Shown: positions 10,101 to 18,162, counted from the first letter of the stretch. The stretch is 64,000 nucleotides of DNA from Amedibacterium intestinale (GCF_010537335.1 NZ_AP019711.1:1178001-1242000), one strand, 5' to 3'. Program-made: numbers and translations. The notes: generated by a model not told the origin, from the letters alone.

Positions 10101-10630
10101 GATGTACGGAATCCATCAAAGAAGTGAATAAATGGAACACTTGCTTTAATAGCTGACAGGTGAGCAACACCAGCCAAGTCCATAGCTTCCTGTACAGAAT
10201 GAGAAGCTAACATACATACTCCACTCTGACGAACAGAGTAAACATCTTCGTGATCACCAAAGATGTTAAGTGCTCTTGTAGCTAATGCACGTGCAGCAAC
10301 ATGGATAACTCCTGGCAAACATTCCCCAACCATTTTGTAAATGTTAGGAATCATCAGCAATAACCCCTGAGATGCAGTGAATGTAGTAGCTAGAGTCCCA
10401 GCCTGAAGAGCACCATGAACTGCACCAGCAGCTCCTCCTTCAGATTGAAGTTCAGCGACTTTTACAACACTGTCAAAAATATTCTTGCGACCCTGTGTAG
10501 CCCACTGGTCAACAACTTCAGCCATTGGTGAAGATGGTGTAATAGGATAGATCGCAGATAATTCGGTAAATGCATAGGCACAATGTGCAGCAGCAGTATT
10601 ACCGTCCATTGACATAAATTTCTTTGTCAT
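7124..10630 (-). CDS. nifJ: pyruvate:ferredoxin (flavodoxin) oxidoreductase
   Basis: Oxidatively decarboxylates pyruvate to acetyl-CoA and CO2 and passes electrons to ferredoxin, the central step of pyruvate fermentation in anaerobes. The 1168-residue single-chain form holds all domains: pyruvate-binding domain I (YPITPSSPMAE near residue 30), domains II-III, two [4Fe-4S] motifs (CIQCGICSFVCPHA and CVGCGLCVVECPGK) around residues 685-755, a further conserved Cys pair near CPGCGETP for the TPP-side cluster, and the TPP motif GDGWAYDIGYGG near 965. The length is the usual one. GCAAGGAGGAAAAACTAA precedes the ATG. Monocistronic with its own terminator. A weak Rex-like site lies about 100 bp upstream. 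Optimised-looking codon use suggests high expression. Confidence 0.97.
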   Translation of the reverse strand: MTKKFMSMDGNTAAAHCAYAFTELSAIYPITPSSPMAEVVDQWATQGRKNIFDSVVKVAELQSEGGAAGAVHGALQAGTLATTFTASQGLLLMIPNIYKMVGECLPGVIHVAARALATRALNIFGDHEDVYSVRQSGVCMLASHSVQEAMDLAGVAHLSAIKASVPFIHFFDGFRTSHEIQKIEVMDTEVFKDLIDKEALAKFRKNALNPHTNPVTRGGAENDDIFFQGVEARNKHYDAVPDVVAEYMKKISEITGREYAPFTYYGAKDAERVIVAMGSVTEAAKETIDALTANGEKVGMIKVHLYRPFSVKYLLAVLPETVKKIAVLDRTKETGSIGEPLYLDVLAALKDKDIEIIGGRYGLGSKDTQAYHIKAVFDHLNETELKNGFTIGINDDVTHTSLPCDETFHVPADYTSCLFWGLGSDGTVSANKSTVKIIGDNTDMYAQAYFAYDSKKAGGVTRSHLRFGKSPIRSTYYISNADFISCSLDAYMFKYDMVRNIKDGGTFLLNTTFSKEEIVEHMPNRMKAQLAKKHAKFYIINATKIAQEIGMGRRTNTILQSAFFALNEQIMPLSQSVDLMKAFAKKSYSKKGDAVVELNYKAIDAGKDGIVEVTVDPAWAELPFDSTRKLTGDEYFDNHVAVINGLEGYDMPVSAFTGDFLLDGSIRNNVAFEEKRTIAVQVPTWHPENCIQCGICSFVCPHATIRPFLLTDEEVANAPMEFKTVPAMGKGVENMKYRIQVTPANCVGCGLCVVECPGKAGNKALEMVDINEKLDQEPLADYLFKQIDYKTEFFPKDTVKGSQFLMPYFEVSGACPGCGETPYYKLVSQLFGRDMLVANATGCSMIYCSSTPSTPFVNDKNGEGVAWANSLFEDNAEFGYGMALSQNYKEARILKIMEDNMETVEPELKEAFAKYIEVHGDREAEREVAPTIKELAAKSSVEAVKELAEDDLVSKSIWIVGGDGWAYDIGYGGLDHVLANDLNVNILVLDTEVYSNTGGQSSKSSQAASIAKFAAGGKTTAKKDLGQIAMAYGHVYVASISMGANKAQTLKALKEAESYDGPSLILAYSPCAEHGIKGGLANHQRTQAKAVECGYVDLYRYDPRKEQPLTIDSKEPDYDKMLDFMLTETRFAQLPKLKGETAYEMFEKTKKDAQKRHRRLLAIAKEDI

Positions 10631-10731
10631 TTAGTTTTTCCTCCTTGCTTAACCTTTACTTTAATATTATAAAACTAATTTTATTATTTTACTAGGGATT
10701 TTTTTAGAAATCCTCTGTATATCCTCATCAT

Positions 10732-10749
10732 TTGCACATTTTTTCACAA
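10732..10749. promoter_or_regulatory. candidate Rex-like redox operator upstream of PFOR
   Basis: TTGCACA-TTTT-TTCACAA, spacing as in Rex boxes (TTGTGAA-N4-TTCACAA). One half site is perfect and the other matches only partly. It lies about 102 bp upstream of the PFOR start, where a redox regulator of fermentation would be plausible. Tentative. Confidence 0.25.
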
Positions 10750-10774
10750 ATTATGTTTCATTTTTCTTAAACAA

Positions 10775-10800
10775 AAGAAAAACGGCGCTGTCAAAACGCC
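10775..10800 (-). terminator. terminator after giant repeat protein gene
   Basis: On the minus strand GGCG-TTTTGACAG-CGCC followed by GTTTTTC, starting 8 bp after the stop codon at 10808. The stem is short but GC-rich. Confidence 0.5.
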
Positions 10801-10807
10801 ATTTCTC

Positions 10808-13800
10808 TTAAAATACAATATGAATGTCTTCGTGTTTTTTTTCAGATATGTCTGCTTTGTTAACAGCTATAATTTCATGCATTTTTTCATCCTGAACATC
10901 AATCACAGCTCTTCCATTTAGAATCTTTCCATCCATTATCCAGTACATAAAATCTTCTGAATTTTCATACAGTACATACCTTCCATAAGGCAGATTGTTC
11001 AATTCACTTGTAAAATTATTTTCATCATCCAATGTTACATCATGAGAATATCCTGCACTCTCATTTCTTACTTCTATGATATAACTGTTCATTTTATCCG
11101 GCTGATTTTGTCCTTCTACTTTTTTGCTTATACGCATGCTGCCATTTTGCACATTGTTTCGATAATTGATGATACCAATAATATTTGTTTTTCCTGGCTG
11201 TGCCTCAAAAACAGCCTGATCCTGTAACACATCGCTATTTACAAAATACTGTACACGATAAGAAGAACCTATTTCCTTGACCTGGTATGTTCCGCTTGGA
11301 TATTGTGTAAGAGTTATGTGCCAGTTGTTATTAGCATTCAATTCATAACGTTCAAACACACCTTCTCCTCGCAGTTCAAAATAGAATACTTCATTTTGAT
11401 TAGGGGCGATAAAATTCCCATTTTTCTCCAGCATATACTTAAAGATTTCCATGGTATTTAAATTTCCAGCACGTTCATTAATGATTTCTACGACCTGATT
11501 ACGTTCTTTCAAATCAACACTGGCCTGGCTGCTTTCTGCCCCTCCATTAACACGATATGTTACTACAAAATCTTCCTTGCCCACTTCTTCGATTTGATAA
11601 ACACCACTTGGCAAATCTCTTAATCGCGCTGTAAAACTATTTCCATTATTTAATTCTACCTGCCGTTTCACACTTTCTCCTGTAATATTTACCAAAAAGA
11701 CATCTCCACTAACCGGTCGCATCAAATTTCCATTTCCCTGACGGATAAATTTTGTAATTTCCAAAACCGTAGCTGGTGCTTGAATAGAATTGATAATTTG
11801 AACCGTATGCACATTTTCCTGTACATCTATGATAGCTTGTGTACTTTCTGCGCTGGTATCTACAACATAGCTGACCTGATAATTATGTGCACTGATTTCT
11901 TTTACCTCATATCTTCCCGGTGCAAGCCCTGTGATATCCTGCTGCCAGTCATTATCCTCATTTAATTCATACTGCATTGAAAAATTATTGCCAGTTACCA
12001 AGATACGGAAAATCTCTGCATCTGATGGAGGAACAAGCTGTCCCTGCATATTACGCATAAATTTAGTAACTCTTAAAAATCCATAGGAGGCATCCCGATT
12101 TTCAATCACTTCTACAAGATTATGATTTCCATGAACTTCTAAAGTTCCATTTGTTTTCTCACTGCCTTTGTTTACGATATAGCTTAATGGTTCCAATGCA
12201 TCTACACTGCTAATAACATATTCTCCATCTTCCAATCCATACACCATACATGTATACGAGTTATCTTTGCATAATGTAAAGATTTCATTATATCCAGGTT
12301 TTGATATGCGTATTTTACAATCCTGATTGGAAGGCTGCAATTGTTTCTGATTCCCTTTGCGCACATATTTTTCAATGCGTATACTTCCTTTGTTTTCTTT
12401 CTGTAAAACGATTTGCAAGGTATGATGATCACTTTTCATTTCGATATGAGAATCTTGTTTTTTATTTGTTCCATCCAATATATAGAATGCTTTGCCATTT
12501 TCCTGAAGTTCTAAATCATACATACCATCTTCTAAATGCTGCAAGCTTACATAGAAATGATTCTCTGGATTCAGCTCTATCATTTTATGCTGTATACCAT
12601 GATGAAGTACTGCATGATATACCTGTTTTGGATATACCATATTTCCATCTTGCTGTTCCATCATACAGATTTCAAGTGAACTTTTGTGTTCCTCTAAATT
12701 TCTTCCAGTAACAATTTTTATATGATGGGTATCATTTTGTACATGGATTGTAACATTTCTTGTTTCTTCTTTTCCATCTACCATATAAGTGCACATCGTT
12801 CCACCAATTTCTTTTACTTCATAATTTCCATCCTTTAAATTCGTTACTTTCACTTTCCATCCATTTTCTTTATTTAACTCAAATATTTCATGATAATTTT
12901 CACCATCAATACCTACCTGATAACAATCATCAACAGAAGGCTGTCTATAACTTTCACAAGAATCCATTGCTTCTACACACTGTAAATATACTTCCCCTTT
13001 TACACCTTCTTCTTTATCCTCCGGCACAATTTCAACAAAAGTTTCTTTGTCTAATAAGAATCGAGCCTGCTGCATTTTAGAACCGTTTACGATATAAGAT
13101 ACAGGAATACCTTCCATTACCTCTAAAGAAATATCGCCTTCTTTTAAAAGTCCCAGCATCTTCATCCACTCATTATCTTCTTCCAGCATAAAGGTATGCG
13201 TTTTTCCTTTGTGCTGCATACGTACCTGACAGGATTCTTTGTTTTTAGAATGATATTGAACAGTCAAAGGAAATTCTGTTTTCTTTGTAACAATTACTTG
13301 AATATCAACTTCTTCTCTTCCTATTTCGATACATACTGCGTCATGGAAAATACCATCTGCTGTTTCAAAGCGAAGTTCTTCTTCATCGATACCTGTTAAT
13401 GTGTAACTTCCACATTCCAAATCTTCTAAGCAAACACAACCCTGATTTTCTTTATTTAAGGAAATAGACCAGCGTTTTCCAGCTCTGCATAAAACAAGTC
13501 TGATTTCTTTTTCGATACTTTTTTGTATACTGTTTTCTTCTATCAAACCATGAAGACAAAGTTTCGCACCCATTCCTCTGGCATTTCGCAAGACTACATC
13601 TGCACAGTTTTGACATAAAGTAACACATGCCCGCTCACAAACTTCTCCATTTACTTCATAACACAAAAGCGTATCTTCCTGTTTCTGATATATTTCATAA
13701 TATCCATCACACATACTATAAAGCTGTACACAGAAATGATTATATTTGTCCAAAACTACACTTTCACAAACACCTTCTCCTTCGATAACCACTTCATAAC

Positions 13801-16327
13801 AGGAGTTTTGATTTGGCTCATAAACACAATTATCCTCTTCTTCATAAGCGCTAATTTCAATCATGTTCTCATTTCTTGCAAGTAAACAGATTTCCTTATC
13901 TTCTCCATCAAAGAAGAAACATCCATGATCTTGTTTCAAGCCATCCACAACAAATCCTTCAATTCCATCATCTACGCAGATTTCATACTCCTGCATGCAT
14001 AAATCATGCAGACACACACAATAAGAATTCGATGCATCTAATACAATGTGCTGATGTGTATCACAGGAAGTAAGCTCCACTTCAAAACAGCCGCATAAAT
14101 TCCAGTTTCCATTTGGACATATTTTTAAAAGAACTACACCATTTTCTTCTTCCTGCATGATATCAACATTTACATCTTCACATCCTAAATTGATGATTTT
14201 TTCTTCTCCTTCTTCATCACATCCATTTTTTCCATAACTTCTTATCTGATAACATCCCTGAAGCAAATCCGTAAAACATACACAGAAATCATTTTGTTTA
14301 CATAAATATACCTTTTCATGCACTCCATTTCCAAACAATTCTACAGGATAGACATTTTCACAAAATGGCATATGTGCATTCCCATCCTGATTTCTCACAT
14401 ACTGGGTAAGAATTAACTTTCCTCCCTGCTCACGCATATCACTGCGTATTCCAATTTCTCTATCTCTTTCATCCATATATATACAAAGATCTTCATAGTA
14501 CTCTTTATCATTGCATAGAAAAATTGCCTGAGCTGATTGTAATCGATATTCCCCCCAGTACAATCCAGAAACTTCAATACACCAGTTATTCTCTTCGCAT
14601 AAGGTATAAGTTTCTTCAAAATCTTCTTTGCACAAAGATACTTCAAAACTATTTTCTTTCTTTTTACACTCCTCATAAGCATAAATTTTCAAATTTCCCG
14701 CTTGTCTTTTACAAGTGCTCATAATACATACTTCCTGCATCCGATCATCAATATATATTCTGGCGTTTTTTTCTCTTCTTCCATTTACCAGATAACAGAT
14801 ACAAGAGTCACTATCTCCTTGTTCAACAAGTTCATAAGTTCCATAGGGAAGATCATCAAAACAAACACACCAGTTATTTCCCTCGTTTAATTCTATATCA
14901 TAGCTATGAAAACAAGAGGATAGTATCACATGGAAAATCTCTTCCCTGCAAGGTTTACATACATGTTCATTTTCTTCATATGCCTCTATTCGAAGTTTCC
15001 CTTTCTCTTTATAAGCAGTAATAATTTGTACCAGATAACAATGTTCATTTTCTACCTGCACCTGTGCACAAGAGGTTTCTTCTCCATCCACAAGATAACA
15101 AATATCTTCATTTGAAAGTTCCTTTACACGGTAACATCCCTCATTCAAATCATGAAGCACGATACAAAAATCATTTTCGCCATCCAATACGAATTGTTCA
15201 CAAAAATCATTACCTTCCACTTCTATCGTAAAGCTCTCATCATCGCAGGGTTTCCATAATTCTCCATCTTTTTGAATTGCTTTTTCTATACGTAAAATAC
15301 CGCACTGAACAGTTGGAAGTTCACATTCCTGTACGATCTCAATACAAGCATGTTCCGCTTTTTCAAGACAGATGCAGGCACGATCTTCCTGTATTACTCC
15401 ATTCACACAATAATACGTATCCAATCCATCTCTGTCTACCAGATAGATGTCATAACAATCCGGACATAAATGGGAAAGTGTTTGTGAAAATCCATTCTCA
15501 CAATTCAGTTCTATTATTTCATCATAATACAGTGATACAATTCGTACATACCATACTTCTTCTCTATCCATTTCCAGACATTTCCCCTGTGGGGTTTTTC
15601 GTGTTAATGATAACTGCAGTTCTGCATCTTTTCTTTCCCGATAAAACATATCCAATCGTGTATCTTCATCATCCAAAACCAGACAGTCTTTTTCCTGTCC
15701 ATTAACTAAAAACCAGCTATCATATCCCTGCTGCTGTGTTTCCACATAATATTTTCCTCTTGGTATTTGTATGCATTCTTCAAATGCATTTTCTTTCTTT
15801 AAAGTTATATCCCATTTTTGATCTGTATCATCTTGTATACACACATTGTATTCATCATTACAGTCATCTTCATACTCTTCATTTTCAAAAGACAGCCTGT
15901 GCTTTCTTATATGAAGCGTCGTTTTCTCTGCATTATAATGTTCCAAACGTACATACACCTCTTTTTCACTTTCTTCATTTTTTATATCCACACTATCTTC
16001 AATAATTTCTTTCTGGTTTACTATCCATTTTCGCTTATAACCCTCAACTGGATTTCCATATTCATCACATTCACTTATATGACATCCACAACCTGAAGCA
16101 TGTTTTACACAAATACTTCCTGTTTTTTTCTGAGGATTCATAAGAATCTGTGCAATACAAATCTCTCCATCCTCATATTCTATTTTTATAAAATAATGAT
16201 CCAGGCATGGTTTTTCATCCATATCTTCTACTTCTACATGCAGCTCCATTTCTTTACTGGAATCTATGGTTTCTAGAAAGCTGACATGCGTAAATGCCGC
16301 AAACACTTCCTTCAGTTTCATTCGCAT
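10808..16327 (-). CDS. giant cysteine-rich protein of 17 CnaB/prealbumin-like repeats, no signal peptide
   Basis: 1839 residues. Residues 1-122 form a distinct N-terminal region; 123-1839 divide into 17 repeats of 92-115 residues. Each repeat runs: opening strand (LRIEKY, LEITKF), a PxxxxxFxVxVxG strand, ELNxxNxW, LPxGxYEVKE, YxVNG, QAxIxV and a closing VxIIN. This is the CnaB/SpaA beta-sandwich pattern. Repeats 14-16 (1414-1724) keep the Lys, Glu and Asn expected for an isopeptide bond. About 84 cysteines are present: about 75 before residue 1017, nine between 1017 and 1413, none after 1360. A CxC motif (NNWCVCF, NDFCVCF, NSYCVCL) recurs at the same place in several repeats. There is no signal peptide, membrane helix or sorting motif, unlike typical CnaB proteins. 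GGAGGAGGAATAAT precedes the start. Function unknown; a mother-cell spore-coat or other intracellular structural role is only a hypothesis. Confidence 0.9.
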   Translation of the reverse strand: MRMKLKEVFAAFTHVSFLETIDSSKEMELHVEVEDMDEKPCLDHYFIKIEYEDGEICIAQILMNPQKKTGSICVKHASGCGCHISECDEYGNPVEGYKRKWIVNQKEIIEDSVDIKNEESEKEVYVRLEHYNAEKTTLHIRKHRLSFENEEYEDDCNDEYNVCIQDDTDQKWDITLKKENAFEECIQIPRGKYYVETQQQGYDSWFLVNGQEKDCLVLDDEDTRLDMFYRERKDAELQLSLTRKTPQGKCLEMDREEVWYVRIVSLYYDEIIELNCENGFSQTLSHLCPDCYDIYLVDRDGLDTYYCVNGVIQEDRACICLEKAEHACIEIVQECELPTVQCGILRIEKAIQKDGELWKPCDDESFTIEVEGNDFCEQFVLDGENDFCIVLHDLNEGCYRVKELSNEDICYLVDGEETSCAQVQVENEHCYLVQIITAYKEKGKLRIEAYEENEHVCKPCREEIFHVILSSCFHSYDIELNEGNNWCVCFDDLPYGTYELVEQGDSDSCICYLVNGRREKNARIYIDDRMQEVCIMSTCKRQAGNLKIYAYEECKKKENSFEVSLCKEDFEETYTLCEENNWCIEVSGLYWGEYRLQSAQAIFLCNDKEYYEDLCIYMDERDREIGIRSDMREQGGKLILTQYVRNQDGNAHMPFCENVYPVELFGNGVHEKVYLCKQNDFCVCFTDLLQGCYQIRSYGKNGCDEEGEEKIINLGCEDVNVDIMQEEENGVVLLKICPNGNWNLCGCFEVELTSCDTHQHIVLDASNSYCVCLHDLCMQEYEICVDDGIEGFVVDGLKQDHGCFFFDGEDKEICLLARNENMIEISAYEEEDNCVYEPNQNSCYEVVIEGEGVCESVVLDKYNHFCVQLYSMCDGYYEIYQKQEDTLLCYEVNGEVCERACVTLCQNCADVVLRNARGMGAKLCLHGLIEENSIQKSIEKEIRLVLCRAGKRWSISLNKENQGCVCLEDLECGSYTLTGIDEEELRFETADGIFHDAVCIEIGREEVDIQVIVTKKTEFPLTVQYHSKNKESCQVRMQHKGKTHTFMLEEDNEWMKMLGLLKEGDISLEVMEGIPVSYIVNGSKMQQARFLLDKETFVEIVPEDKEEGVKGEVYLQCVEAMDSCESYRQPSVDDCYQVGIDGENYHEIFELNKENGWKVKVTNLKDGNYEVKEIGGTMCTYMVDGKEETRNVTIHVQNDTHHIKIVTGRNLEEHKSSLEICMMEQQDGNMVYPKQVYHAVLHHGIQHKMIELNPENHFYVSLQHLEDGMYDLELQENGKAFYILDGTNKKQDSHIEMKSDHHTLQIVLQKENKGSIRIEKYVRKGNQKQLQPSNQDCKIRISKPGYNEIFTLCKDNSYTCMVYGLEDGEYVISSVDALEPLSYIVNKGSEKTNGTLEVHGNHNLVEVIENRDASYGFLRVTKFMRNMQGQLVPPSDAEIFRILVTGNNFSMQYELNEDNDWQQDITGLAPGRYEVKEISAHNYQVSYVVDTSAESTQAIIDVQENVHTVQIINSIQAPATVLEITKFIRQGNGNLMRPVSGDVFLVNITGESVKRQVELNNGNSFTARLRDLPSGVYQIEEVGKEDFVVTYRVNGGAESSQASVDLKERNQVVEIINERAGNLNTMEIFKYMLEKNGNFIAPNQNEVFYFELRGEGVFERYELNANNNWHITLTQYPSGTYQVKEIGSSYRVQYFVNSDVLQDQAVFEAQPGKTNIIGIINYRNNVQNGSMRISKKVEGQNQPDKMNSYIIEVRNESAGYSHDVTLDDENNFTSELNNLPYGRYVLYENSEDFMYWIMDGKILNGRAVIDVQDEKMHEIIAVNKADISEKKHEDIHIVF

Positions 16328-16367
16328 ATTATTCCTCCTCCTATAAGCAATTCGCCCTTATTCACTC

Positions 16368-16394
16368 TAGTATATGAGCCTAGTTTAAAATTGT
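16368..16394 (-). promoter_or_regulatory. candidate sigma-K/sigma-E type promoter of giant repeat gene
   Basis: On the minus strand AC (16394-16393), 16 bp, then CATATACTA (16376-16368). This agrees with the late mother-cell consensus AC-N16/17-CATANNNTA. A vegetative reading (TATACT as -10) lacks a matching -35 (GAACAA). It lies between the upstream terminator and the gene, where a promoter is required. It is a short, degenerate motif. Confidence 0.4.
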
Positions 16395-16406
16395 TCATAA
16401 AAGTAT

Positions 16407-16430
16407 AAAAAAAGACAGCAAATCGCTGTC
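16407..16430 (-). terminator. terminator between small ORF and giant repeat gene
   Basis: On the minus strand GACAGC-GATTT-GCTGTC followed by seven T. It starts immediately after the stop of the 44-residue ORF, separating that transcript from the giant gene. Confidence 0.85.
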
Positions 16431-16431
16431 A

Positions 16432-16566
16432 TTAATTTAAAAGGGGCTGTACTTGAATCGTCAAAAAATTTTCTCCTTCTACTTTATGAATATGAAGCTC
16501 AACTGCTTTACAGGACTCTTCCCACTGCAAGGAAACTGCAACTGAAATTTCATATTCTATCTGCAT
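16432..16566 (-). CDS. 44-residue hypothetical protein
   Basis: A short frame begins 20 bp after the stop of the membrane protein gene and ends right at a terminator. AAAGGGTGATGTTT precedes its ATG, so it looks like the last gene of a two-gene operon. The acidic 44-residue product (MQIEYEISVAVSLQWEE at the start) alternates hydrophobic and polar residues, as a small beta protein would, and has one cysteine. No membrane helix or known family was recognised. Coding status rests on the ribosome site, operon position and terminator placement. Confidence 0.55.
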   Translation of the reverse strand: MQIEYEISVAVSLQWEESCKAVELHIHKVEGENFLTIQVQPLLN

Positions 16567-16586
16567 AAACATCACCCTTTACAATA

Positions 16587-17390
16587 TTATACGTTTACAT
16601 CTCCATCATGAATACATGCCATAAACATGTAGTAGAAACATAAAGCTCCACATATAAGAATTCCATATACAAAGGAAAAAATCACTGCCATCAATACATT
16701 CATATTTCCTCCAATTTCCGTTATATATGTACATGCAATCATAAACGGATTCATGGTCATGATATCGATTACGGCTGAAAATGGATAAAACGTATACCCT
16801 ATCCCAAAAAAAGCACTGGTTAAACTGTAATATAAAGCCACAATTACAACAAGCAGTAAAATACTATAAAAAACAGAACGATAATGAGTAAAAATCGTTT
16901 GAAAACTTGATTTAATTACAGAAAAAGGATTTCTTTTACCATCATATATATGAAAAGCTCCAAATATCTGTACTGGAATATAAAACATCAAAAACAACAT
17001 TAATATTACATTTACGATCATATTAGCCTGCTGCATATCTTTTTCAATCAAATACAATGATAAAAAACTTCCACCTGCCATCAAAACAAAATAAATACTT
17101 TGTACCAAAACCAAAGGAAGTAGAAATGTTCGAAACTTCACTTTCCGTATGTCTTCTCTTTTGGTTTTTAAAAAATTCATTAGAATCATCATATAGACAA
17201 CACCAGAAAAGACTACGATCAAATACAATGCCATGTAATACAAAACGGAATTATTCATCATAAACAATATACGCATTACCAACGTATAAAAGGAAGAATA
17301 CAAAAGACTCGATACAACCAAAACAAGAAGTGCCGATTTCCACTCTTTTGACAAATTTGTAAAATCCAAAAAATCTTTAATCGTTTTCAT
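16587..17390 (-). CDS. six-helix membrane protein of unknown function
   Basis: 267 residues with about six hydrophobic membrane segments and short basic loops (KTKREDIRKVKFR). A polar N-terminus (MKTIKDFLDFTNLSKEW) precedes the first helix. I see no transporter or enzyme motif; it resembles generic YesL/DUF624-like or glycerophosphodiester-linked membrane proteins only in outline. The frame is open to 17414, but the start at 17390 is chosen because GCAGGGGATTT lies before it and the promoter -10 sits at 17418-17413, over the longer alternative start. It forms a probable operon with the 44-residue ORF and lies next to the giant repeat gene, though a terminator separates them. Confidence 0.75.
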   Translation of the reverse strand: MKTIKDFLDFTNLSKEWKSALLVLVVSSLLYSSFYTLVMRILFMMNNSVLYYMALYLIVVFSGVVYMMILMNFLKTKREDIRKVKFRTFLLPLVLVQSIYFVLMAGGSFLSLYLIEKDMQQANMIVNVILMLFLMFYIPVQIFGAFHIYDGKRNPFSVIKSSFQTIFTHYRSVFYSILLLVVIVALYYSLTSAFFGIGYTFYPFSAVIDIMTMNPFMIACTYITEIGGNMNVLMAVIFSFVYGILICGALCFYYMFMACIHDGDVNV

Positions 17391-17412
17391 AAATCCCCTG
17401 CTTTCTTTCATC

Positions 17413-17440
17413 ATTATAACGTATGTAAATTTCTTTGCAA
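17413..17440 (-). promoter_or_regulatory. sigma-A promoter of membrane protein/44-residue operon
   Basis: On the minus strand TTGCAA (17440-17435), a 16-bp spacer, TATAAT (17418-17413). The predicted transcription start is near 17406, giving a leader of about 16 bases to the start at 17390 and ruling out the longer start. Confidence 0.65.
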
Positions 17441-17457
17441 ATACCTGTAGTTAAAAA

Positions 17458-17690
17458 AACAGCATTAAATATGCTGTTCAGACCGTTGACAAAGTCGCTC
17501 TTTGAGCAGACTTTGTCATTCGGTCTTTTTTTTATCCCCACTTTTGTATAAAAAACAGGTGATTTTAAGCTATCATTTACCAAAAATCACCTAATAAAAG
17601 GAATCTTTCTACCACTTTTTTAATTGGTTTTATATATTTTCGAAATATATATAGTTTGTCAACAACCTGAACAGCATTAAATATGCTGTT
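17458..17690. repeat. 233-bp MITE-like element with imperfect terminal inverted repeats
   Basis: The ends match in inverted orientation over about 38 bases: AACAGCAT-N5-ATGCTGTTCAG, three differing bases, then GTTGACAAA. The first 21 bases are themselves a palindrome. Inside are a long hairpin (17481-17525) and a second inverted repeat (AGGTGATTTT at 17555 with AAAATCACCT ending 17593). No ORF is present. The right end overlaps the last codons and stop of the neighbouring gene. This could be a non-autonomous transposable element or two related terminator hairpins facing each other. Confidence 0.55.
17481..17533 (+). terminator. long hairpin with T-run inside the repeat element
   Basis: GACCG..TGACAAAGTC pairs with GACTTTGTCA..CGGTC, with an inner GCTC/GAGC stem, then eight T on the plus strand. 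No plus-strand gene precedes it, so it is more likely part of the repeat element than a dedicated terminator. It shares CCGTTGACAAA with the hairpin at 56667-56709. Confidence 0.5.
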
Positions 17691-18138
17691 CATGAAGCTC
17701 CTTTTTTGTTTTCTCATCATCAACAAACTGAGAAAACCAACGCTTTATCTTCTTCTTTCCAAGACACTTTAAATCTACATGTTCCCTATTTTTTAAAACA
17801 ATATGCAATTCATCGAGATCATTTCGACTCTCGCTAATATTCCATTTTAATATATCATTCCAAAACAAAAGAAAACACTCTTCATTTCCATTATTTAAAT
17901 AAAAAACGGCATATTGATCATAAAATTCTATTAGCACAACATTTTTTACAAACAGCAGATAATAAAGAAATAAAATTACCAATACGATTCCAAAAAGGTA
18001 AAAGCGAGTAAACAGTAAAAAAAATCCCAAAACAATGCATATACATATGATCATATATGGCTTTGTTCCGATAGAATCTAATTTTTTTCCATCTTTAGGA
18101 AGATTTCGTGTTTTTAAAATTTTACTTTTCACATTCAC
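17677..18138 (-). CDS. hypothetical protein with two membrane helices
   Basis: 153 residues: a basic N-terminus, two adjacent membrane segments about 28-65 (including FGIVLVILFLYYLLFV), then a soluble domain with strands (VVLIEFYDQYAVFYL) and an LFWNDILKW motif, reminiscent of bacterial PH-like YcxB domains. No firm family was recognised. Start is a GTG at 18138 with GAAGGTGTAAGA before it. The last seven codons and the stop lie within the right end of the repeat element at 17458-17690, so the C-terminus may have been altered by that insertion. Confidence 0.65.
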   Translation of the reverse strand: MNVKSKILKTRNLPKDGKKLDSIGTKPYMIICICIVLGFFLLFTRFYLFGIVLVILFLYYLLFVKNVVLIEFYDQYAVFYLNNGNEECFLLFWNDILKWNISESRNDLDELHIVLKNREHVDLKCLGKKKIKRWFSQFVDDEKTKKELHEQHI

Positions 18139-18162
18139 TCTTACACCTTCTTGTCTAAGAAT

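Noticed and set aside
12202-15705. Several 60-140 codon frames inside the giant repeat gene on both strands
   Set aside because: They follow the codon periodicity of the real gene, lack ribosome sites and give Leu/His/Tyr-rich translations typical of antisense shadows.
17377-17583. 68-codon minus-strand frame across the repeat element
   Set aside because: Runs through hairpins and the promoter of the membrane protein gene; no ribosome site and no sensible protein pattern.
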